Of a stretch of 64,000 bases of DNA, positions 36,058 through 47,933 are shown one piece after another. The position numbers and the translations under genes were made by a program. Position 1 is the first letter of the stretch. Every line of letters starts with the position of its first letter. Source of the DNA: Proteus terrae. Its GTDB lineage: Bacteria; Pseudomonadota; Gammaproteobacteria; Enterobacterales; Enterobacteriaceae. The stretch is from NCBI RefSeq assembly GCF_003144325.1, contig NZ_PENS01000018.1:1-64000 (forward strand). The letters are read 5' to 3'. The notes beneath the pieces were generated by a model. The model made no database searches. It was not told the DNA's origin and saw only the letters and a list, made by a program, of their open reading frames with translations.

Positions 36058-37365
36058 ATGTCATTAAAAAAAATTGTTATTGTCGGTGGTGGTGCGGGTG
36101 GTTTAGAACTGGCGACCAAATTAGGCAATAAATTAGGACGCAGCAAAAAAGCAGAAATTACCTTAGTGGATCGCAATAACAGCCATCTATGGAAACCCCT
36201 GCTACATGAAGTAGCAACGGGCTCTTTAGATGATGGCGTTGATGCTTTAAGCTATCTAGCACACGGTTATAACCATCATTTCAATTTCCAATTAGGTTCA
36301 TTAACGGGGCTTGATCGCGAACAGAAAAACATCACACTGGCTGCTATTTATAACGAAGAGCAAGAGCTACTCGTACCTGAACGCACGTTAGACTACGATA
36401 TTTTAGTGATGGCATTAGGCAGTAAATCAAACGATTTTGGTACCCCAGGTATTAAAGAAAACTGCATTTTCTTGGATAGTCCGCAACAAGCACATCGTTT
36501 CCATAACGAAATGTTGAATTTGTTCTTAAAATATTCAGCAGATGCTAATGCACAAGAAGAAAACCGTAAGGTAAATATTGCGATTGTGGGTGGTGGTGCT
36601 ACGGGTGTTGAGCTTTCGGCTGAATTGCATAATGCAGTACGCCAACTAAATAGCTATGGATTAAAAAAATTAGCGCCTTCAGCATTAAATATTACGTTGG
36701 TTGAAGCAGGCGAACGTATTTTACCTGCATTACCAGTGCGTATTTCTAGTGCTGCACATCAAGAATTAACAAAATTAGGCGTGCGAGTGATGACCAAAAC
36801 TATGGTCACAAGCGCAGATAACGGTGGATTAAACACCAAAGATGGTGAGCATATAGATGCTGACTTAATGGTGTGGGCAGCAGGTATTAAAGCGCCTGAT
36901 TTTATGAAAGAGATTGCAGGTCTAGAAACCAATCGTATTAATCAGTTAGTTGTTAAACCCACCTTACAAACAACCTTAGATGAGTCTATCTTTGCGATTG
37001 GTGACTGTGCATCTTGTCCACGAAAAGAAGGGGGATTTGTTCCTCCAAGAGCACAATCCGCTCATCAAATGGCAAGTCGTTGTTACAGCAATATTTTAGC
37101 AATGTTAAAAGATAAACCGCTAAAAGATTATGTGTTTACCGATCATGGTTCGCTCGTTTCACTTTCTAAGTTCAGTACTGTAGGTAGTTTGATGGGGAAT
37201 TTGATGAAGGGTGACATGATGATCGAAGGGCGCATTGCGCGGATTGTTTATATCTCTTTATATCGAATGCATCAGATTGCTTTGCATGGTTACATCAAAA
37301 CAGGGCTTATGATGTTAGTAGGATCAATCAACCGAGTAATTAGACCTAAGCTGAAACTTCATTAA
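36058..37365 (+). CDS. ndh: NADH dehydrogenase II
   Basis: This single-subunit FAD enzyme feeds electrons from NADH to quinone without proton pumping. It has 435 residues (E. coli 434). The FAD site is [15 protein letters not shown], the NADH site [17 protein letters not shown], and a second FAD motif [10 protein letters not shown]; the amphipathic C-terminal end anchors it to the membrane. An FNR box lies upstream and a terminator follows. Confidence 0.97.
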   Translation: MSLKKIVIVGGGAGGLELATKLGNKLGRSKKAEITLVDRNNSHLWKPLLHEVATGSLDDGVDALSYLAHGYNHHFNFQLGSLTGLDREQKNITLAAIYNEEQELLVPERTLDYDILVMALGSKSNDFGTPGIKENCIFLDSPQQAHRFHNEMLNLFLKYSADANAQEENRKVNIAIVGGGATGVELSAELHNAVRQLNSYGLKKLAPSALNITLVEAGERILPALPVRISSAAHQELTKLGVRVMTKTMVTSADNGGLNTKDGEHIDADLMVWAAGIKAPDFMKEIAGLETNRINQLVVKPTLQTTLDESIFAIGDCASCPRKEGGFVPPRAQSAHQMASRCYSNILAMLKDKPLKDYVFTDHGSLVSLSKFSTVGSLMGNLMKGDMMIEGRIARIVYISLYRMHQIALHGYIKTGLMMLVGSINRVIRPKLKLH

Positions 37366-37407
37366 TTTATCTTTTGCTTTGTAAATAAGACAAAAGTTAC
37401 CTTTTTA

Positions 37408-37434
37408 AACCCTCATATTATATGAGGGTTTTTT
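37408..37434 (+). terminator. Terminator of ndh
   Basis: AACCCTCATA and TATGAGGGTT (37408-37430) form a perfect stem, followed by TTTT. Confidence 0.9.
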
Positions 37435-38221
37435 ATCTATTTTTTCTTTTAAATTAAATAATTAAATGAGAATATCTAAACAAGGTAAATAATCTTAGCA
37501 TAAAGCACTAGATGATTTATCTGTTTATATCGAAAATAACCAATAACTCTAAAGCTCAATAGAACAATGATAAATATAATTTTATTATTAAGGTTAAACT
37601 TGTAATATTAAAGATAGCATTTGTTTTTATTTATTACGCTAAGTTATTTAAGAATTTTCTTAAATAAAAAATGATGTTTAATTCATTAATTCATCAAATA
37701 AAATGTTATGGTATTTCGTAAATTTGTATTAGAAAGATAATAAGTGAAAATTATTAGAGATAAGCTTAACTTGTTATTTTTACTTGTATTTAAGTGAATA
37801 AAATAATTTTACAAATCTTAAAAGTAAATTTTATAATATGAGTTAAATATGAAATATCGCCTATTTTTAGGCAACACTTGTTAACTTGGTGTTATCATAA
37901 TGCTATATTATAAAATAGTATAATGACTTCTATTTTTTTCAGCTTAATAAATTAAGATCTATCTTAATATAATGTGTAAGTCTTAAGAATGTAGTCAGTA
38001 TTTATTTAATTAAGTAATTAAAACAGAAATAAGTGGTGTATTTAACATGTCATAAATACGTAGTTTACTTATTATGTTAATCAGCATGGATGTTGAATTA
38101 AGCTATCAGATTAGAGAATTCATTTATTGAATACTAAATATATTAGCCAGTTAGAGTGAAACAGTGGCTTTTATTACGTATCTGCGGCAATTAAGGATAA
38201 AACAAATGAAAAGGGGTAAAA
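37435..38221. other. Long AT-rich intergenic region
   Basis: Nearly 790 very AT-rich bases without a convincing coding frame. In E. coli this stretch between ndh and mfd carries ycfJ, comR, bhsA and ldtC; here only a ycfJ-like gene remains at its end. It may hold a long leader or a small RNA, but I cannot show one. Confidence 0.5.
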
Positions 38222-38722
38222 GTGGGTGTTAATGTCAGAAAGTACACACTAATAGGACTAATCATTGTATTAGCTATTCTTTCATTTATTGCATGGAGGT
38301 GGGTATTTCCCCAGCCTCAATACGCTCATGTCGTTTCGGCGACACCTATTAAATCGACCGTTTTTGTGACAGAAGAGTATTGTCATCGAATTGGCTTACC
38401 TACACCTTTTACACCAGAAAAATTGTCACGATTTCATCCTGCAGAGCAAGAGTGTCGAGTGTTTTATATGATTGAAGCACTTAATAATAGCAATATTGCT
38501 AATTTCCCTTATCCCCAATTTAAAGAGTGCATTCCAATTTATCGTCAAGAGCGCAGAGTTGTGGGTTATGATGTGCTTTATACTATCGATGGAACACCAG
38601 GCAAAGTACGGACTACATTTAAACCAGGTGAAGTTATCGCGTTAGATTCTGATGGTAGGCTGATTTTAGAACAAGAACCTTATTGCTCTATGAATGAAAA
38701 AGTACCTTGTCGCAAAGAATAA
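38222..38722 (+). CDS. YcfJ-like protein lacking the glycine zipper
   Basis: This is a 166-residue protein with one N-terminal membrane helix (YTLIGLIIVLAILSFIAWRW) and a periplasmic part. Both ends match E. coli YcfJ: PQYAHVVSATPIKSTVF after the helix, and VVGYDVLYTIDGTPGKVR followed by ALDSDGRLIL near the end. The middle, which in YcfJ is a Gly-rich 2TM glycine zipper, is replaced by a Cys-containing, Pro-rich segment (EYCHRIGLPTPFTPEKLSRF). Its place between ndh and mfd also matches ycfJ. The GTG start has AAGGGGTAAAA upstream. Confidence 0.75.
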   Translation: MGVNVRKYTLIGLIIVLAILSFIAWRWVFPQPQYAHVVSATPIKSTVFVTEEYCHRIGLPTPFTPEKLSRFHPAEQECRVFYMIEALNNSNIANFPYPQFKECIPIYRQERRVVGYDVLYTIDGTPGKVRTTFKPGEVIALDSDGRLILEQEPYCSMNEKVPCRKE

Positions 38723-38782
38723 ACCTAATGATATAAAAAGAAAGGCGTAATGAAGTTACTTCAGTTACGCCTTTTTGTTGAT

Positions 38783-41700
38783 TTAATAACCATTAGGGGT
38801 GGTTATTTTATGCTCATCAAATGCACTTAACATATCATCAATAAACGTAAGTCGTTTTTCACGCTCAGTTAAATCTGTAATAAATTTCAATTTTGATGGG
38901 CCATCTAAGCGGAAAATGGCAGGTTGCTCCTGAAGTAAGCTGATTAAATAGCTTGGATCGACTTTGTTTTTCTCACCAAACTCAATAAAACCACCTTTAT
39001 CATGCGCTTCAATTCGGGTGATACCCAAGCTCATCGCACTTAAGCGAATAGCGGCATTACGCAGTAGATAACGTCCTGCATCAGGCAATTTACCAAATCT
39101 ATCAATTAACTCTGCTTTTAGATCATTAAGCTCTGTTAAGTCGATAGCACTAGCAATTCGCTTATAGAATGAAAGTCTGACATTTACATCAGGAATGTAA
39201 TCATCAGGCAACAAGACTGGCATTCTTAATTCAATTTCAGTTTGTTGATTGGTGAGATCTTCAAGTGATGGCTCTCTACCTTCTTTAAGTGCTTCTACAG
39301 CGCTTTCTAATAATTCCATATAAAGTGAGAAACCAACGGTATTCATTTGACCGCTTTGTTCTTCACCTAGTAATTCACCTGCACCTCGAATTTCTAAGTC
39401 ATGAGTTGCTAATGCAAAACCGGCACCCAGATCTTCCAGTGAAGCAATCGCTTCTAAACGTTTATGAGCATCCTTTGTCATTGCTTTCGGATGTGGCGTC
39501 AACAAATAAGCATAAGCTTGATGATGAGAACGACCTACACGACCACGTAATTGATGTAATTGCGCTAAACCAAAATGATCTGCCCGTTCAATAATAATGG
39601 TATTTGCAGTGGGTATATCGATACCTGTTTCAATAATTGTGGTGCAAAGTAATACATTAAAACGCTGATGATGGAAATCATTCATCACACGCTCAAGTTC
39701 ACGTTCCCGCATTTGCCCGTGACCAATACCAATACGCGCTTCAGGAACGAGTGCAGCCAGTCTCTCGCGGGCTTTTTCGATATTTTCAACATCGTTATAC
39801 AAATAATAAACTTGTCCGCCACGCAAGGTTTCACGCAAGATAGCTTCACGAACCACTAAATCATCATATTCACGAACGAATGTTTTCACGGATAAGCGAC
39901 GTGCTGGCGGTGTTGCAATAATAGAAAGATCACGCATGCCACTCATTGCCATATTCAGCGTACGAGGAATAGGCGTTGCTGTTAGCGTTAAAATATCGAC
40001 ATTTGCGCGCATAGCTTTGATACGCTCTTTGTGACGAACTCCAAAGCGGTGCTCTTCATCAACAATTAACAATCCCAAATCTTTCCATTGAATATTCGGT
40101 TGAAGGAGTTTGTGTGTACCAATCACAATATCAATTGTTCCTTCAGCCAGTTTTTCTGTGATTTGTTGCTGCTCTTTTGCACTACGAAAACGCGAGATCA
40201 TCTCAATATTAACGGGCCAATTAGCAAAACGATCACGGAAATTATCAAAATGTTGCTGAGCTAATAGAGTAGTTGGTACTAAAATGGCAACTTGCTTATT
40301 GTTGTTAACTGCAAGAAAAGCGGCACGCATCGCAACTTCTGTTTTACCAAATCCGACATCACCACAGACGAGTCTATCCATTGAAATAGCTTGGCACATA
40401 TCGCTAAGTACCGCATTGATAGCCATTTCTTGATCAGGTGTTGTTTCAAAAGGAAAACTTTGACGGAAAGATTGATACTGCTCTTTGTCCATTTTAAAGG
40501 TAAAGCCTGTTTTTACTTCACGTTGAGCATAAACATCTAATAACTCGGCTGCGACATCACGTACTTTTTCAGCGGCTTTTTGACGAGCTCTTACCCATGC
40601 ATCGCCACCCAATTTATGTAATGGGGCATTTTCATCTGCACCACCAGAATAACGGCTGATCAAATGCAGTGATGAAACAGGAACATAAAGCTTGTCATTA
40701 CCTGCGTAGCTTAACATCAAATATTCAGCTTTAACGCCACCCGCTTCTAGGGTTGTCATACCTTGATAACGGCCAACACCATGCTGAAGATGAACAACAG
40801 GTTGCCCTATGCTTAATTCAGCAAGGTTGCGAATTAAGGTATCTGTATTGATGGCGCGACGATTGTCATGGCGACGACGATTAATGCGTTCACCTAACAT
40901 ATCGCTTTCACAGATCATGGCTAACTGGCGATGGCTATCAATAAAACCATGCTCTGCGGCACCAATGATAAAGTAAAAACCTTTCTCTTGGGCGTCAGAT
41001 AATTCAATGATCTGCTTGGGTGCTATTTTTATCCGTGATAAAAGCTCTTGTACTGTTTCGCGTCTACCTTCACTTTCAACAGAGAAAATCACACTGCCTG
41101 AAAATTGTTCTTGGAATCGGCGTAAGTTATCTAAAGGCGATTTACTTTGAGCGTTAATCGATAAATCAGGAAGAGGCTGATAGCCTAAATTGGTCTGTCC
41201 GGCTTTTTCTGGCAACGTTTCTGTTTTAAGTTGAATACGAGGCCACTGTTTTAATTCTTTATTAAATTTATCAACATTTAGCCAAATATCATCTGGCGGT
41301 AACAGTGGTCGCATAGGATCAACACGACGGCTTTCAAAACGTTGATTGATGTCTTGCCAAAATTTTTCGGCAAAATCTTGCAGATCTTGTGTCACTATCA
41401 ATGTGTTTTTAGGGAAATAAGCAAATAAGTTAGATAAAGGCTGTTCAAAAAATAGGGATTGCCAATATTCAATTCCCGTTGGCAATATGTGTTTACTTAC
41501 TTGCTGATAAATATGTTCAGGATCACGTCTTACATCAAACCGCTCGCGCCATTGGCTACGGAAAATTTCTATCGCATTTGCATCTGTTGGGAATTCATGG
41601 GCAGGCAGCAAATTAATTTGATCAACTTCTGTTAATGTCCGCTGTGTGTCAACATCAAAAGTACGCAGGCTATCTATTTCATCATCGAAAAAATCAATAC

Positions 41701-42241
41701 GATAAGGAAATTCACTTCCCATCGGAAATAAGTCTAATAATGCACCACGCGTTGCGTATTCCCCATGTTCTAATACTTGTTCGACATGGCGATATCCCGC
41801 TTCATCTAATGTTTTACGTAAATTATCACGAGAAAGTATCTCTCCTTTTTGCATTACCAACGCATGACTTGCGAGATAATCAGTAGGGCAGACTTTCTGC
41901 ATTAACGTATTGACTGGTAAGATTAAAATTCCCTTGAGAAGTGATGGAATACGGTATAGCGTAGAAAGGCGGTTTGAGATAATTTCTTGATGAGGTGAAA
42001 AACTGTCGTATGGCAGTGTTTCCCAATCCGATAATGTCTCTACTGGATAATCACAAAACTGACGGATTTCATCTTGTAAACGTAATGCATTTTGCATATC
42101 ACGAGTAACAAGAACGACTAATCCAGAGTGGCGTTTGATGATCTCTGCACATTCTAGAGCACAAGCGGCACCAGTCAGTTGACCTAGCTGACGAGTATCC
42201 CCTTGTTTTATAGGAAGTTGATAACGATATTCTGAGGACAT
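38783..42241 (-). CDS. mfd: Transcription-repair coupling factor Mfd
   Basis: Mfd pushes stalled RNA polymerase off lesions and recruits UvrA. It has 1152 residues (E. coli 1148). Order: UvrB-like N-terminal domain, RNA polymerase interaction domain (around VVHLQHGVGRYQGMTTLEAG), the RecG-like translocase with Walker A GDVGFGKTEVAMRAA and Walker B VDEEHRFG, motif TATPIPRTLNMAMSGMRDLS, helicase C with QLRGRVGRS, and the C-terminal TRCF domain. The frame runs 15 codons further upstream, but ATG 42241 gives the family start (MSSEYRYQLPIK). It is divergent from lolCDE. Confidence 0.96.
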   Translation of the reverse strand: MSSEYRYQLPIKQGDTRQLGQLTGAACALECAEIIKRHSGLVVLVTRDMQNALRLQDEIRQFCDYPVETLSDWETLPYDSFSPHQEIISNRLSTLYRIPSLLKGILILPVNTLMQKVCPTDYLASHALVMQKGEILSRDNLRKTLDEAGYRHVEQVLEHGEYATRGALLDLFPMGSEFPYRIDFFDDEIDSLRTFDVDTQRTLTEVDQINLLPAHEFPTDANAIEIFRSQWRERFDVRRDPEHIYQQVSKHILPTGIEYWQSLFFEQPLSNLFAYFPKNTLIVTQDLQDFAEKFWQDINQRFESRRVDPMRPLLPPDDIWLNVDKFNKELKQWPRIQLKTETLPEKAGQTNLGYQPLPDLSINAQSKSPLDNLRRFQEQFSGSVIFSVESEGRRETVQELLSRIKIAPKQIIELSDAQEKGFYFIIGAAEHGFIDSHRQLAMICESDMLGERINRRRHDNRRAINTDTLIRNLAELSIGQPVVHLQHGVGRYQGMTTLEAGGVKAEYLMLSYAGNDKLYVPVSSLHLISRYSGGADENAPLHKLGGDAWVRARQKAAEKVRDVAAELLDVYAQREVKTGFTFKMDKEQYQSFRQSFPFETTPDQEMAINAVLSDMCQAISMDRLVCGDVGFGKTEVAMRAAFLAVNNNKQVAILVPTTLLAQQHFDNFRDRFANWPVNIEMISRFRSAKEQQQITEKLAEGTIDIVIGTHKLLQPNIQWKDLGLLIVDEEHRFGVRHKERIKAMRANVDILTLTATPIPRTLNMAMSGMRDLSIIATPPARRLSVKTFVREYDDLVVREAILRETLRGGQVYYLYNDVENIEKARERLAALVPEARIGIGHGQMRERELERVMNDFHHQRFNVLLCTTIIETGIDIPTANTIIIERADHFGLAQLHQLRGRVGRSHHQAYAYLLTPHPKAMTKDAHKRLEAIASLEDLGAGFALATHDLEIRGAGELLGEEQSGQMNTVGFSLYMELLESAVEALKEGREPSLEDLTNQQTEIELRMPVLLPDDYIPDVNVRLSFYKRIASAIDLTELNDLKAELIDRFGKLPDAGRYLLRNAAIRLSAMSLGITRIEAHDKGGFIEFGEKNKVDPSYLISLLQEQPAIFRLDGPSKLKFITDLTEREKRLTFIDDMLSAFDEHKITTPNGY

Positions 42242-42435
42242 AAGCGTGTAATGTGAACTCTTTGTTGTAGTTAACTCCCAACACATCTTTAGCTTAATGG
42301 CTAAAGCTTAAACTGGCGGGCAGGTTAAGATAAAAGAAAAAACCACAGTTTGGGAATAGAGTGGTTCCATTCAGTAAGACTACCCTTTATTATCCCTGAA
42401 CACTTCGCATTAGCAACAGGAACAGCACAGATTTC

Positions 42436-43638
42436 ATGTACAATTCTGTCTCATTTTATATAGGGCTCCGTTATATGCGGGGTCGTGCGGTCGATAAGTT
42501 CGGTCGCTTCGTCTCATGGCTATCCGCTTTAGGGATTATGTTAGGTGTAGCGGCACTGATCACAGTGACTTCTGTCATGAATGGCTTTGAACGTTCATTG
42601 CAAGAAAGTATTCTTGCTTATATTCCACAAGCAATCGTGACATCACCTAACGGGCAATTACCCCGAGATCCAAATATAGCTGAAAGACTACTGACGCGTG
42701 AAGGTATCATAAACGTGACCCCTTTAGTAGAAGGTGATGTTGTTTTGCAAAGTAAAGACAATATCAGCGTTGGTGTCATGCTGGGTATAGAAAAAGAGCA
42801 AGATGAACCTTTAACGCGGTATATTCGGTTTGGGGATTTTTCTATGCTGAAAGCAGGCGATTATGGTGTGATTTTAGGAAGTGGTCTTGCTAAACAGTTA
42901 AAAGCAAAAGAGGGGGATAGCATTCGCCTTATTGTGCCAAGTGTAAGCCAATTAACGCCAATGGGAAGATTACCTAGCCAACGGTTATTTACTGTTAAAG
43001 GTATTTTCCAAAGTAGTGGTGATGCAGATGCTTCACAAATCTTAGTGAATCAGCAAGATGCAGCACGTTTAATGCGTTATCAGCCGGGTAATATTACCGG
43101 ATGGCGTCTTTTCTTCTCTGATCCTCTTAATATTGAAAAATACAGTGCGCAACCTTTAGATAAAAATCTAAGTTGGAAAGACTGGCGCGAACGTAAAGGT
43201 GAATTTTTCCAAGCTGTTAAAATGGAAAAAAATATGATGGGATTATTATTAAGCTTAATTATCGCAGTGGCGGCTTTTAATATTATTACCTCACTTTCTT
43301 TGTTAGTGATGGAAAAACAAGGAGAAGTCGCTATTTTGCAAACGATGGGTTTAAAACGCTCTCAGATTATGTCCATCTTTATGCTACAAGGTGCAGGTGC
43401 AGGTATTTTAGGGGCGGTAGCTGGTGGGCTTTTAGGTGCATTACTCTCGAGCCAACTAAACGTCATTATGCCAGCTGTAGGACTTATCCCTCAAGGAGTG
43501 GAATTACCCGCAACACTTGATTGGGGGCGTGTCTTTATGATTGGTTTCTCCGCTATTATTATTTCCCTTTTATCCACTTTATACCCGTCTTGGCGGGCCG
43601 CGGCTATTCAGCCAGCAGAGGCGCTACGTTATGAGTAA
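42436..43638 (+). CDS. lolC: Lipoprotein-releasing transporter permease LolC
   Basis: This is one of the two membrane subunits of LolCDE, which releases outer-membrane lipoproteins to LolA. It has 400 residues (E. coli 399): one N-terminal helix, a large periplasmic domain (residues about 45-265) and three C-terminal helices of FtsX type, ending [15 protein letters not shown]. The stop overlaps the lolD start by 8 bases. Confidence 0.96.
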   Translation: MYNSVSFYIGLRYMRGRAVDKFGRFVSWLSALGIMLGVAALITVTSVMNGFERSLQESILAYIPQAIVTSPNGQLPRDPNIAERLLTREGIINVTPLVEGDVVLQSKDNISVGVMLGIEKEQDEPLTRYIRFGDFSMLKAGDYGVILGSGLAKQLKAKEGDSIRLIVPSVSQLTPMGRLPSQRLFTVKGIFQSSGDADASQILVNQQDAARLMRYQPGNITGWRLFFSDPLNIEKYSAQPLDKNLSWKDWRERKGEFFQAVKMEKNMMGLLLSLIIAVAAFNIITSLSLLVMEKQGEVAILQTMGLKRSQIMSIFMLQGAGAGILGAVAGGLLGALLSSQLNVIMPAVGLIPQGVELPATLDWGRVFMIGFSAIIISLLSTLYPSWRAAAIQPAEALRYE

Positions 43639-44389
43639 TTCTTCTTTGAATAAACAGTCAATGGCATCAGAAAAACAAATGCAAATTAACAAAGATGGTT
43701 TATTGGATTGCCACGCCCTATGTAAACAATACCAAGATGGTTCTATTTCCACACAAGTGCTGAAATCAGTCTCTTTTAAAATGGATAAGGGCGATTTTCT
43801 TGCCATAGTGGGAAGCTCAGGTTCAGGAAAAAGTACCCTATTACATTTATTGGGCGGGCTCGATTCTCCAACATCAGGTGAAGTCTTTTTTAAAGGGCAG
43901 TCACTTAATAAATTATCCTCTTCGGAAAAAGCGGATCTGCGTAATAGCCAATTAGGCTTTATTTATCAATTTCATCACCTACTACCTGATTTTACAGCGC
44001 TTGAAAATGTTGCTATGCCACTAATGATTGGTGGCACGAGCGCTTCAATGGCAAAAGAAAAAGCGATGTCTTTACTTGAAGCTGTTGGATTAAAAGATCG
44101 CGCTCATCATCGCCCTTCAGAGCTTTCTGGTGGTGAGAGACAACGTGTTGCGATTGCAAGAGCATTAGTAAACGATCCTGCATTAGTTCTTGCTGATGAA
44201 CCAACTGGTAATCTTGATCAGAAAAATGCAGAAGGGATTTTCGAATTGTTGATTAAGTTAAACAAAGAAAAACAAACTGCATTTCTGGTCGTCACGCATG
44301 ATTTGTCATTGGCTGCTCGTTTTCAGCGCCAACTTGAAATGAAAGATGGTCAACTACAGTCACAAAACGCAATTTCAGGAGTGAAATAA
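43631..44389 (+). CDS. lolD: Lipoprotein-releasing ABC transporter ATP-binding protein LolD
   Basis: This ATPase drives LolCDE. It has 252 residues, about 20 more than E. coli. Walker A is [16 protein letters not shown], the Q-loop is [13 protein letters not shown], the signature is [15 protein letters not shown], and Walker B is [13 protein letters not shown] start at ATG 43631, overlapping the lolC stop; in-frame ATG codons at 43661 and 43679 would give a length closer to other LolD proteins. Confidence 0.96.
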   Translation: MSNSSLNKQSMASEKQMQINKDGLLDCHALCKQYQDGSISTQVLKSVSFKMDKGDFLAIVGSSGSGKSTLLHLLGGLDSPTSGEVFFKGQSLNKLSSSEKADLRNSQLGFIYQFHHLLPDFTALENVAMPLMIGGTSASMAKEKAMSLLEAVGLKDRAHHRPSELSGGERQRVAIARALVNDPALVLADEPTGNLDQKNAEGIFELLIKLNKEKQTAFLVVTHDLSLAARFQRQLEMKDGQLQSQNAISGVK

Positions 44390-45636
44390 TGGCGCAATTG
44401 CCACTTGCATTAGTGACCGCATTACGTTTTTCAAGAGGACGAAAACGTGCGGGAATGGTTTCTTTAATTTCAGTTATTTCAACGCTGGGCATTATGCTTG
44501 GTGTTGCTGTCTTAATCATTGGCCTAAGTGCCATGAATGGATTTGAACGTGAATTAAAAAATCGCATTTTATCGGTGGTGCCTCACGGGCAAATTTATTC
44601 AGTAGATCAGCCATTTATGCAATGGAAATCCGCATTACCTCGTATCGAGAATACTCAAGGTGTTGTCGCTGCTGCTCCTTATGTTTTACTTACTGGATTG
44701 TTAGAAAAAGGAACAGAGTTAAAGGCAGTGCAAGTTATGGGTGTTTCACCTGAAAAGCAAAGTGATATCAGCCTGTTACCTCGATATGTCCAAAACAATG
44801 CATGGCAAGATTTTAAGGCAGGTAAGCAACAAATTATTATCGGGCAAGGTGTTGCTGATGCACTAAAGATCAAACAGGATGATTGGCTCACCGTATTAAT
44901 TCCTAATAATGATGATCCAACTAAACTTTTACAGCCTAAACGTATTCGCTTACAAGTCAGTGGCATATTTAAACTTAGTGGTATGCTCGATCATCAATTA
45001 GCGTTAATTCCTTTAACGGATGCCCAGCAATATATGGATTATGGGCAAGGCATTACTGGGATTGAAGTGAAAACGGTAGATCCTTTTTTCGCCAATGAAA
45101 TTATTCATAATGCAGGTTTAAACAGCAAAGAATATGTTTATGCAAAAAGCTGGATAAGTGATTATGGCTATATGTATAGCGATATTCAGATGATCCGTAG
45201 CATTATGTATTTATCGATGATCTTAGTGATTGGTGTCGCTTGTTTTAATATTGTCTCAACGCTGATTATGGCGGTAAGAGATAAAAGTAGTGATATCGCT
45301 ATTTTACGAACATTAGGCGCACGAGATAGCCATATTCGTAATATCTTTTTATGGTACGGCTTATTATCAGGCATGATTGGCTGTATCGCAGGTGTGATAT
45401 TTGGTGTGTTGGTTGCTTATAATTTAACGCCATTAGTGTCTGTTATTGAATCATTAACAGGACATAGTGTGTTGTCTGGCGATGTTTATTTCGTTGATTT
45501 TCTACCTTCAGAAGTTCATTTAATTGACGTTTTCTCTGTATTTATTACCACTGTGATCTTAAGCCTGATTGCAAGTTGGTATCCTGCACGTCGAGCCACT
45601 AAACTAGATCCTGCAAGAATTTTAAGTGGACAATAA
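44389..45636 (+). CDS. lolE: Lipoprotein-releasing transporter permease LolE
   Basis: This is the second membrane subunit of LolCDE, 415 residues (E. coli 414), with the same layout as LolC: N-terminal helix ([20 protein letters not shown]), periplasmic domain, three C-terminal FtsX helices and the end [19 protein letters not shown]. It overlaps lolD by TAATG, so the three genes form one translational unit. Confidence 0.96.
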   Translation: MAQLPLALVTALRFSRGRKRAGMVSLISVISTLGIMLGVAVLIIGLSAMNGFERELKNRILSVVPHGQIYSVDQPFMQWKSALPRIENTQGVVAAAPYVLLTGLLEKGTELKAVQVMGVSPEKQSDISLLPRYVQNNAWQDFKAGKQQIIIGQGVADALKIKQDDWLTVLIPNNDDPTKLLQPKRIRLQVSGIFKLSGMLDHQLALIPLTDAQQYMDYGQGITGIEVKTVDPFFANEIIHNAGLNSKEYVYAKSWISDYGYMYSDIQMIRSIMYLSMILVIGVACFNIVSTLIMAVRDKSSDIAILRTLGARDSHIRNIFLWYGLLSGMIGCIAGVIFGVLVAYNLTPLVSVIESLTGHSVLSGDVYFVDFLPSEVHLIDVFSVFITTVILSLIASWYPARRATKLDPARILSGQ

Positions 45637-45721
45637 GTTTATTGACATACAAAGAAGAAAAAACGCTTAAACTAGTGAAGGTAAGAAACGCGATATTTAA
45701 ATTTGAAAACCAAGGATTGTA

Positions 45722-46579
45722 ATGATGAAACTTAAACTTCGTCATCGTCGGCTTAGGAAGTTTCGTAAAATTAAGAATTTACGTAGACAACATTCACGTT
45801 GTCGCTATTTTCATCTAACCCATAAAACGGAACATGAAATGAATTTACCCAAAGTTGTCGTATTAACAGGGGCTGGCATTTCGGCTGAATCAGGAATTAA
45901 AACATTCCGATCAGAAGATGGATTGTGGGAAGAACATCGCGTTGAAGATGTTGCAACACCTGAAGGTTATCAACGCAATCCCCAATTGGTTCAGCAGTTT
46001 TACAATGAACGTCGCCGCCAATTGCAGCAACCCTCTATTCAACCAAATGAAGCGCATTATGCATTAGCGAAACTAGAGCAACGTTTAGGCAAAGAGAATT
46101 TTTTACTGGTGACTCAAAATATTGATAATCTGCATGAAAAAGCAGGCAGTAAACATATTTTGCATATGCATGGTGAATTGCTGAAAGTGCGTTGCCCTCA
46201 ATCTCGCCAAGTATTTGAATGGAAAGGGGACTTAGAAACAACAGATCGTTGCCATTGTTGCCAATTCCCATCACCATTACGCCCTCATATTGTCTGGTTT
46301 GGTGAAATGCCAATTGGTATGGAAGAGATTTATCGTGCTTTGGCTGAGGCTGATATTTTTATCTCTATCGGTACATCTGGAAATGTTTATCCAGCAGCAG
46401 GTTTTGTCCATGAAGCTCGCTTAACAGGTGCTCATACCGTTGAGCTAAATCTTGAGCCAAGTTTGGTTGAAAGCCAGTTTGAAGAGAAACATTATGGCCC
46501 AGCGAGCCAAGTAGTTGATGAATATGTTCATAAATTGTTTGAATTAATTAATGATCCTAAAGCTGATTTGACGCAATAA
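45722..46579 (+). CDS. cobB: NAD-dependent protein deacetylase/desuccinylase (sirtuin)
   Basis: This is the bacterial sirtuin CobB, which removes acetyl or succinyl groups from lysines of metabolic enzymes. It has 285 residues. Motifs [27 protein letters not shown] and the catalytic His in [11 protein letters not shown] are intact, and a zinc-binding pair lies in DRCHCCQF. Residues 1-39 are Arg/Lys/His-rich, matching the long E. coli form; the short form would start at [13 protein letters not shown] (45839). Both starts may be used. Confidence 0.95.
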   Translation: MMKLKLRHRRLRKFRKIKNLRRQHSRCRYFHLTHKTEHEMNLPKVVVLTGAGISAESGIKTFRSEDGLWEEHRVEDVATPEGYQRNPQLVQQFYNERRRQLQQPSIQPNEAHYALAKLEQRLGKENFLLVTQNIDNLHEKAGSKHILHMHGELLKVRCPQSRQVFEWKGDLETTDRCHCCQFPSPLRPHIVWFGEMPIGMEEIYRALAEADIFISIGTSGNVYPAAGFVHEARLTGAHTVELNLEPSLVESQFEEKHYGPASQVVDEYVHKLFELINDPKADLTQ

Positions 46580-46631
46580 TTATTTTATAGAGTTCCCTAT
46601 TATTGTTCTTAGAGAGATCTTAGGGGGCAAA

Positions 46632-47876
46632 ATGGATAAATTATTAGAACGTTTTTTTGAATATATTAATTTTGATACACAATCAAAACCATCTTCAAAA
46701 ATGTCACCAAGCAGTGATGGACAATTAAAACTAGCCAAGGCATTGGCTCAAGAATTAAAAAAACTGGGTTTTTCTGATGTGATGCTCAGTGATAAGGGAT
46801 GTGTAATGGCAAGTTTACCATCCAATGTATCTTGGCCAGTGCCCGTTATTGGCTTTATTTCGCATCTTGATACATCTCCTGACTTTTCAGGAAAACATGT
46901 GAAACCACAAGTTCTTGAAGATTATCGTGGTGGTGATATTGCTTTAGGTATTGGTGATGAAGTGTTGTCACCAGTAATGTTCCCAATCTTACATTCAATG
47001 ATTGGTAAGACATTAATTACTACTGATGGTAAAACATTACTGGGTGCGGACGATAAAGCGGGTATTGCTGAAATTATTACTGCGATGGTGCGCTTAAAAG
47101 AAACGAATCGACCTCATGGGGATATTCGTATTGCTTTCACTCCTGATGAAGAAATTGGGCGTGGCGCGCATTATGTAGATTTAAATGCATTTGGCGCAAG
47201 CTGGGCTTATACCGTAGATGGTGGTGGTGTTGGCGAACTGGAATATGAAAATTTCAACGCCGCATCCGTGAGTATCAAAATTGTAGGTAACAATGTTCAC
47301 CCAGGCAGTGCAAAAGGGGTGATGGTTAACGCGTTAGGATTAGCAACGCGAATTCATCAAGAATTACCTGTCGATGAAACGCCAGAAAATACCGACGGTT
47401 ATGAAGGTTTTTACCATCTGCAAAGTATCAAAGGCTCGGTAGAAAGAGCAGAAATGCATTATATTATCCGTGATTTTAACCGTAACTTATTTGAGAAACG
47501 CAAACAAAATATGATTGCGATTGCAGAGAAAGTCGGTAAAGGCCTACATCCTGATTGCTATATTGAGCTAACGATTGATGATAGTTATTACAATATGCAT
47601 GATAAAGTTGTTCAATTCCCACACATCATTGAAATAGCCAAACAAGCAATGATTGATTGTGATATTGAGCCAAATATCAAGCCTATTCGTGGTGGTACAG
47701 ACGGTGCTCAACTTTCTTACCGTGGATTACCTTGCCCTAATATTTTTACAGGTGGTTATAATTTCCATGGTAAGCATGAATTTATCTCTTTAGAAGGAAT
47801 GGAAGCAGCGGTGAGTGTGATCATGCGTATCGCTGAAATTACAGCTGAAAGAGAAAAGGCTAAAGTGATTAATTAA
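46632..47876 (+). CDS. pepT: Peptidase T (tripeptide aminopeptidase)
   Basis: This M20B zinc aminopeptidase frees N-terminal residues of tripeptides. It has 414 residues (E. coli 408). Metal ligands and catalytic residues lie in [39 protein letters not shown] and [12 protein letters not shown], and the dimer-domain His in [12 protein letters not shown]. In E. coli pepT sits beside potABCD; here it directly follows cobB. Confidence 0.96.
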   Translation: MDKLLERFFEYINFDTQSKPSSKMSPSSDGQLKLAKALAQELKKLGFSDVMLSDKGCVMASLPSNVSWPVPVIGFISHLDTSPDFSGKHVKPQVLEDYRGGDIALGIGDEVLSPVMFPILHSMIGKTLITTDGKTLLGADDKAGIAEIITAMVRLKETNRPHGDIRIAFTPDEEIGRGAHYVDLNAFGASWAYTVDGGGVGELEYENFNAASVSIKIVGNNVHPGSAKGVMVNALGLATRIHQELPVDETPENTDGYEGFYHLQSIKGSVERAEMHYIIRDFNRNLFEKRKQNMIAIAEKVGKGLHPDCYIELTIDDSYYNMHDKVVQFPHIIEIAKQAMIDCDIEPNIKPIRGGTDGAQLSYRGLPCPNIFTGGYNFHGKHEFISLEGMEAAVSVIMRIAEITAEREKAKVIN

Positions 47877-47902
47877 TCACTTATTAAGAGCTTCGAAAAT
47901 AA

Positions 47903-47933
47903 AAAAATAGCCGATATTTCGGCTATTTTTTTG
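47903..47933 (+). terminator. Terminator of pepT
   Basis: AATAGCCGA and TCGGCTATT (47906-47927) form a stem with loop TATT, followed by TTTTTT. Confidence 0.9.

Noticed and set aside
37855-37930. AT-rich hairpin-like sequence in the ndh-ycfJ gap as a small RNA gene
   Set aside because: Pairing is all A-T with no promoter or terminator that I could support.
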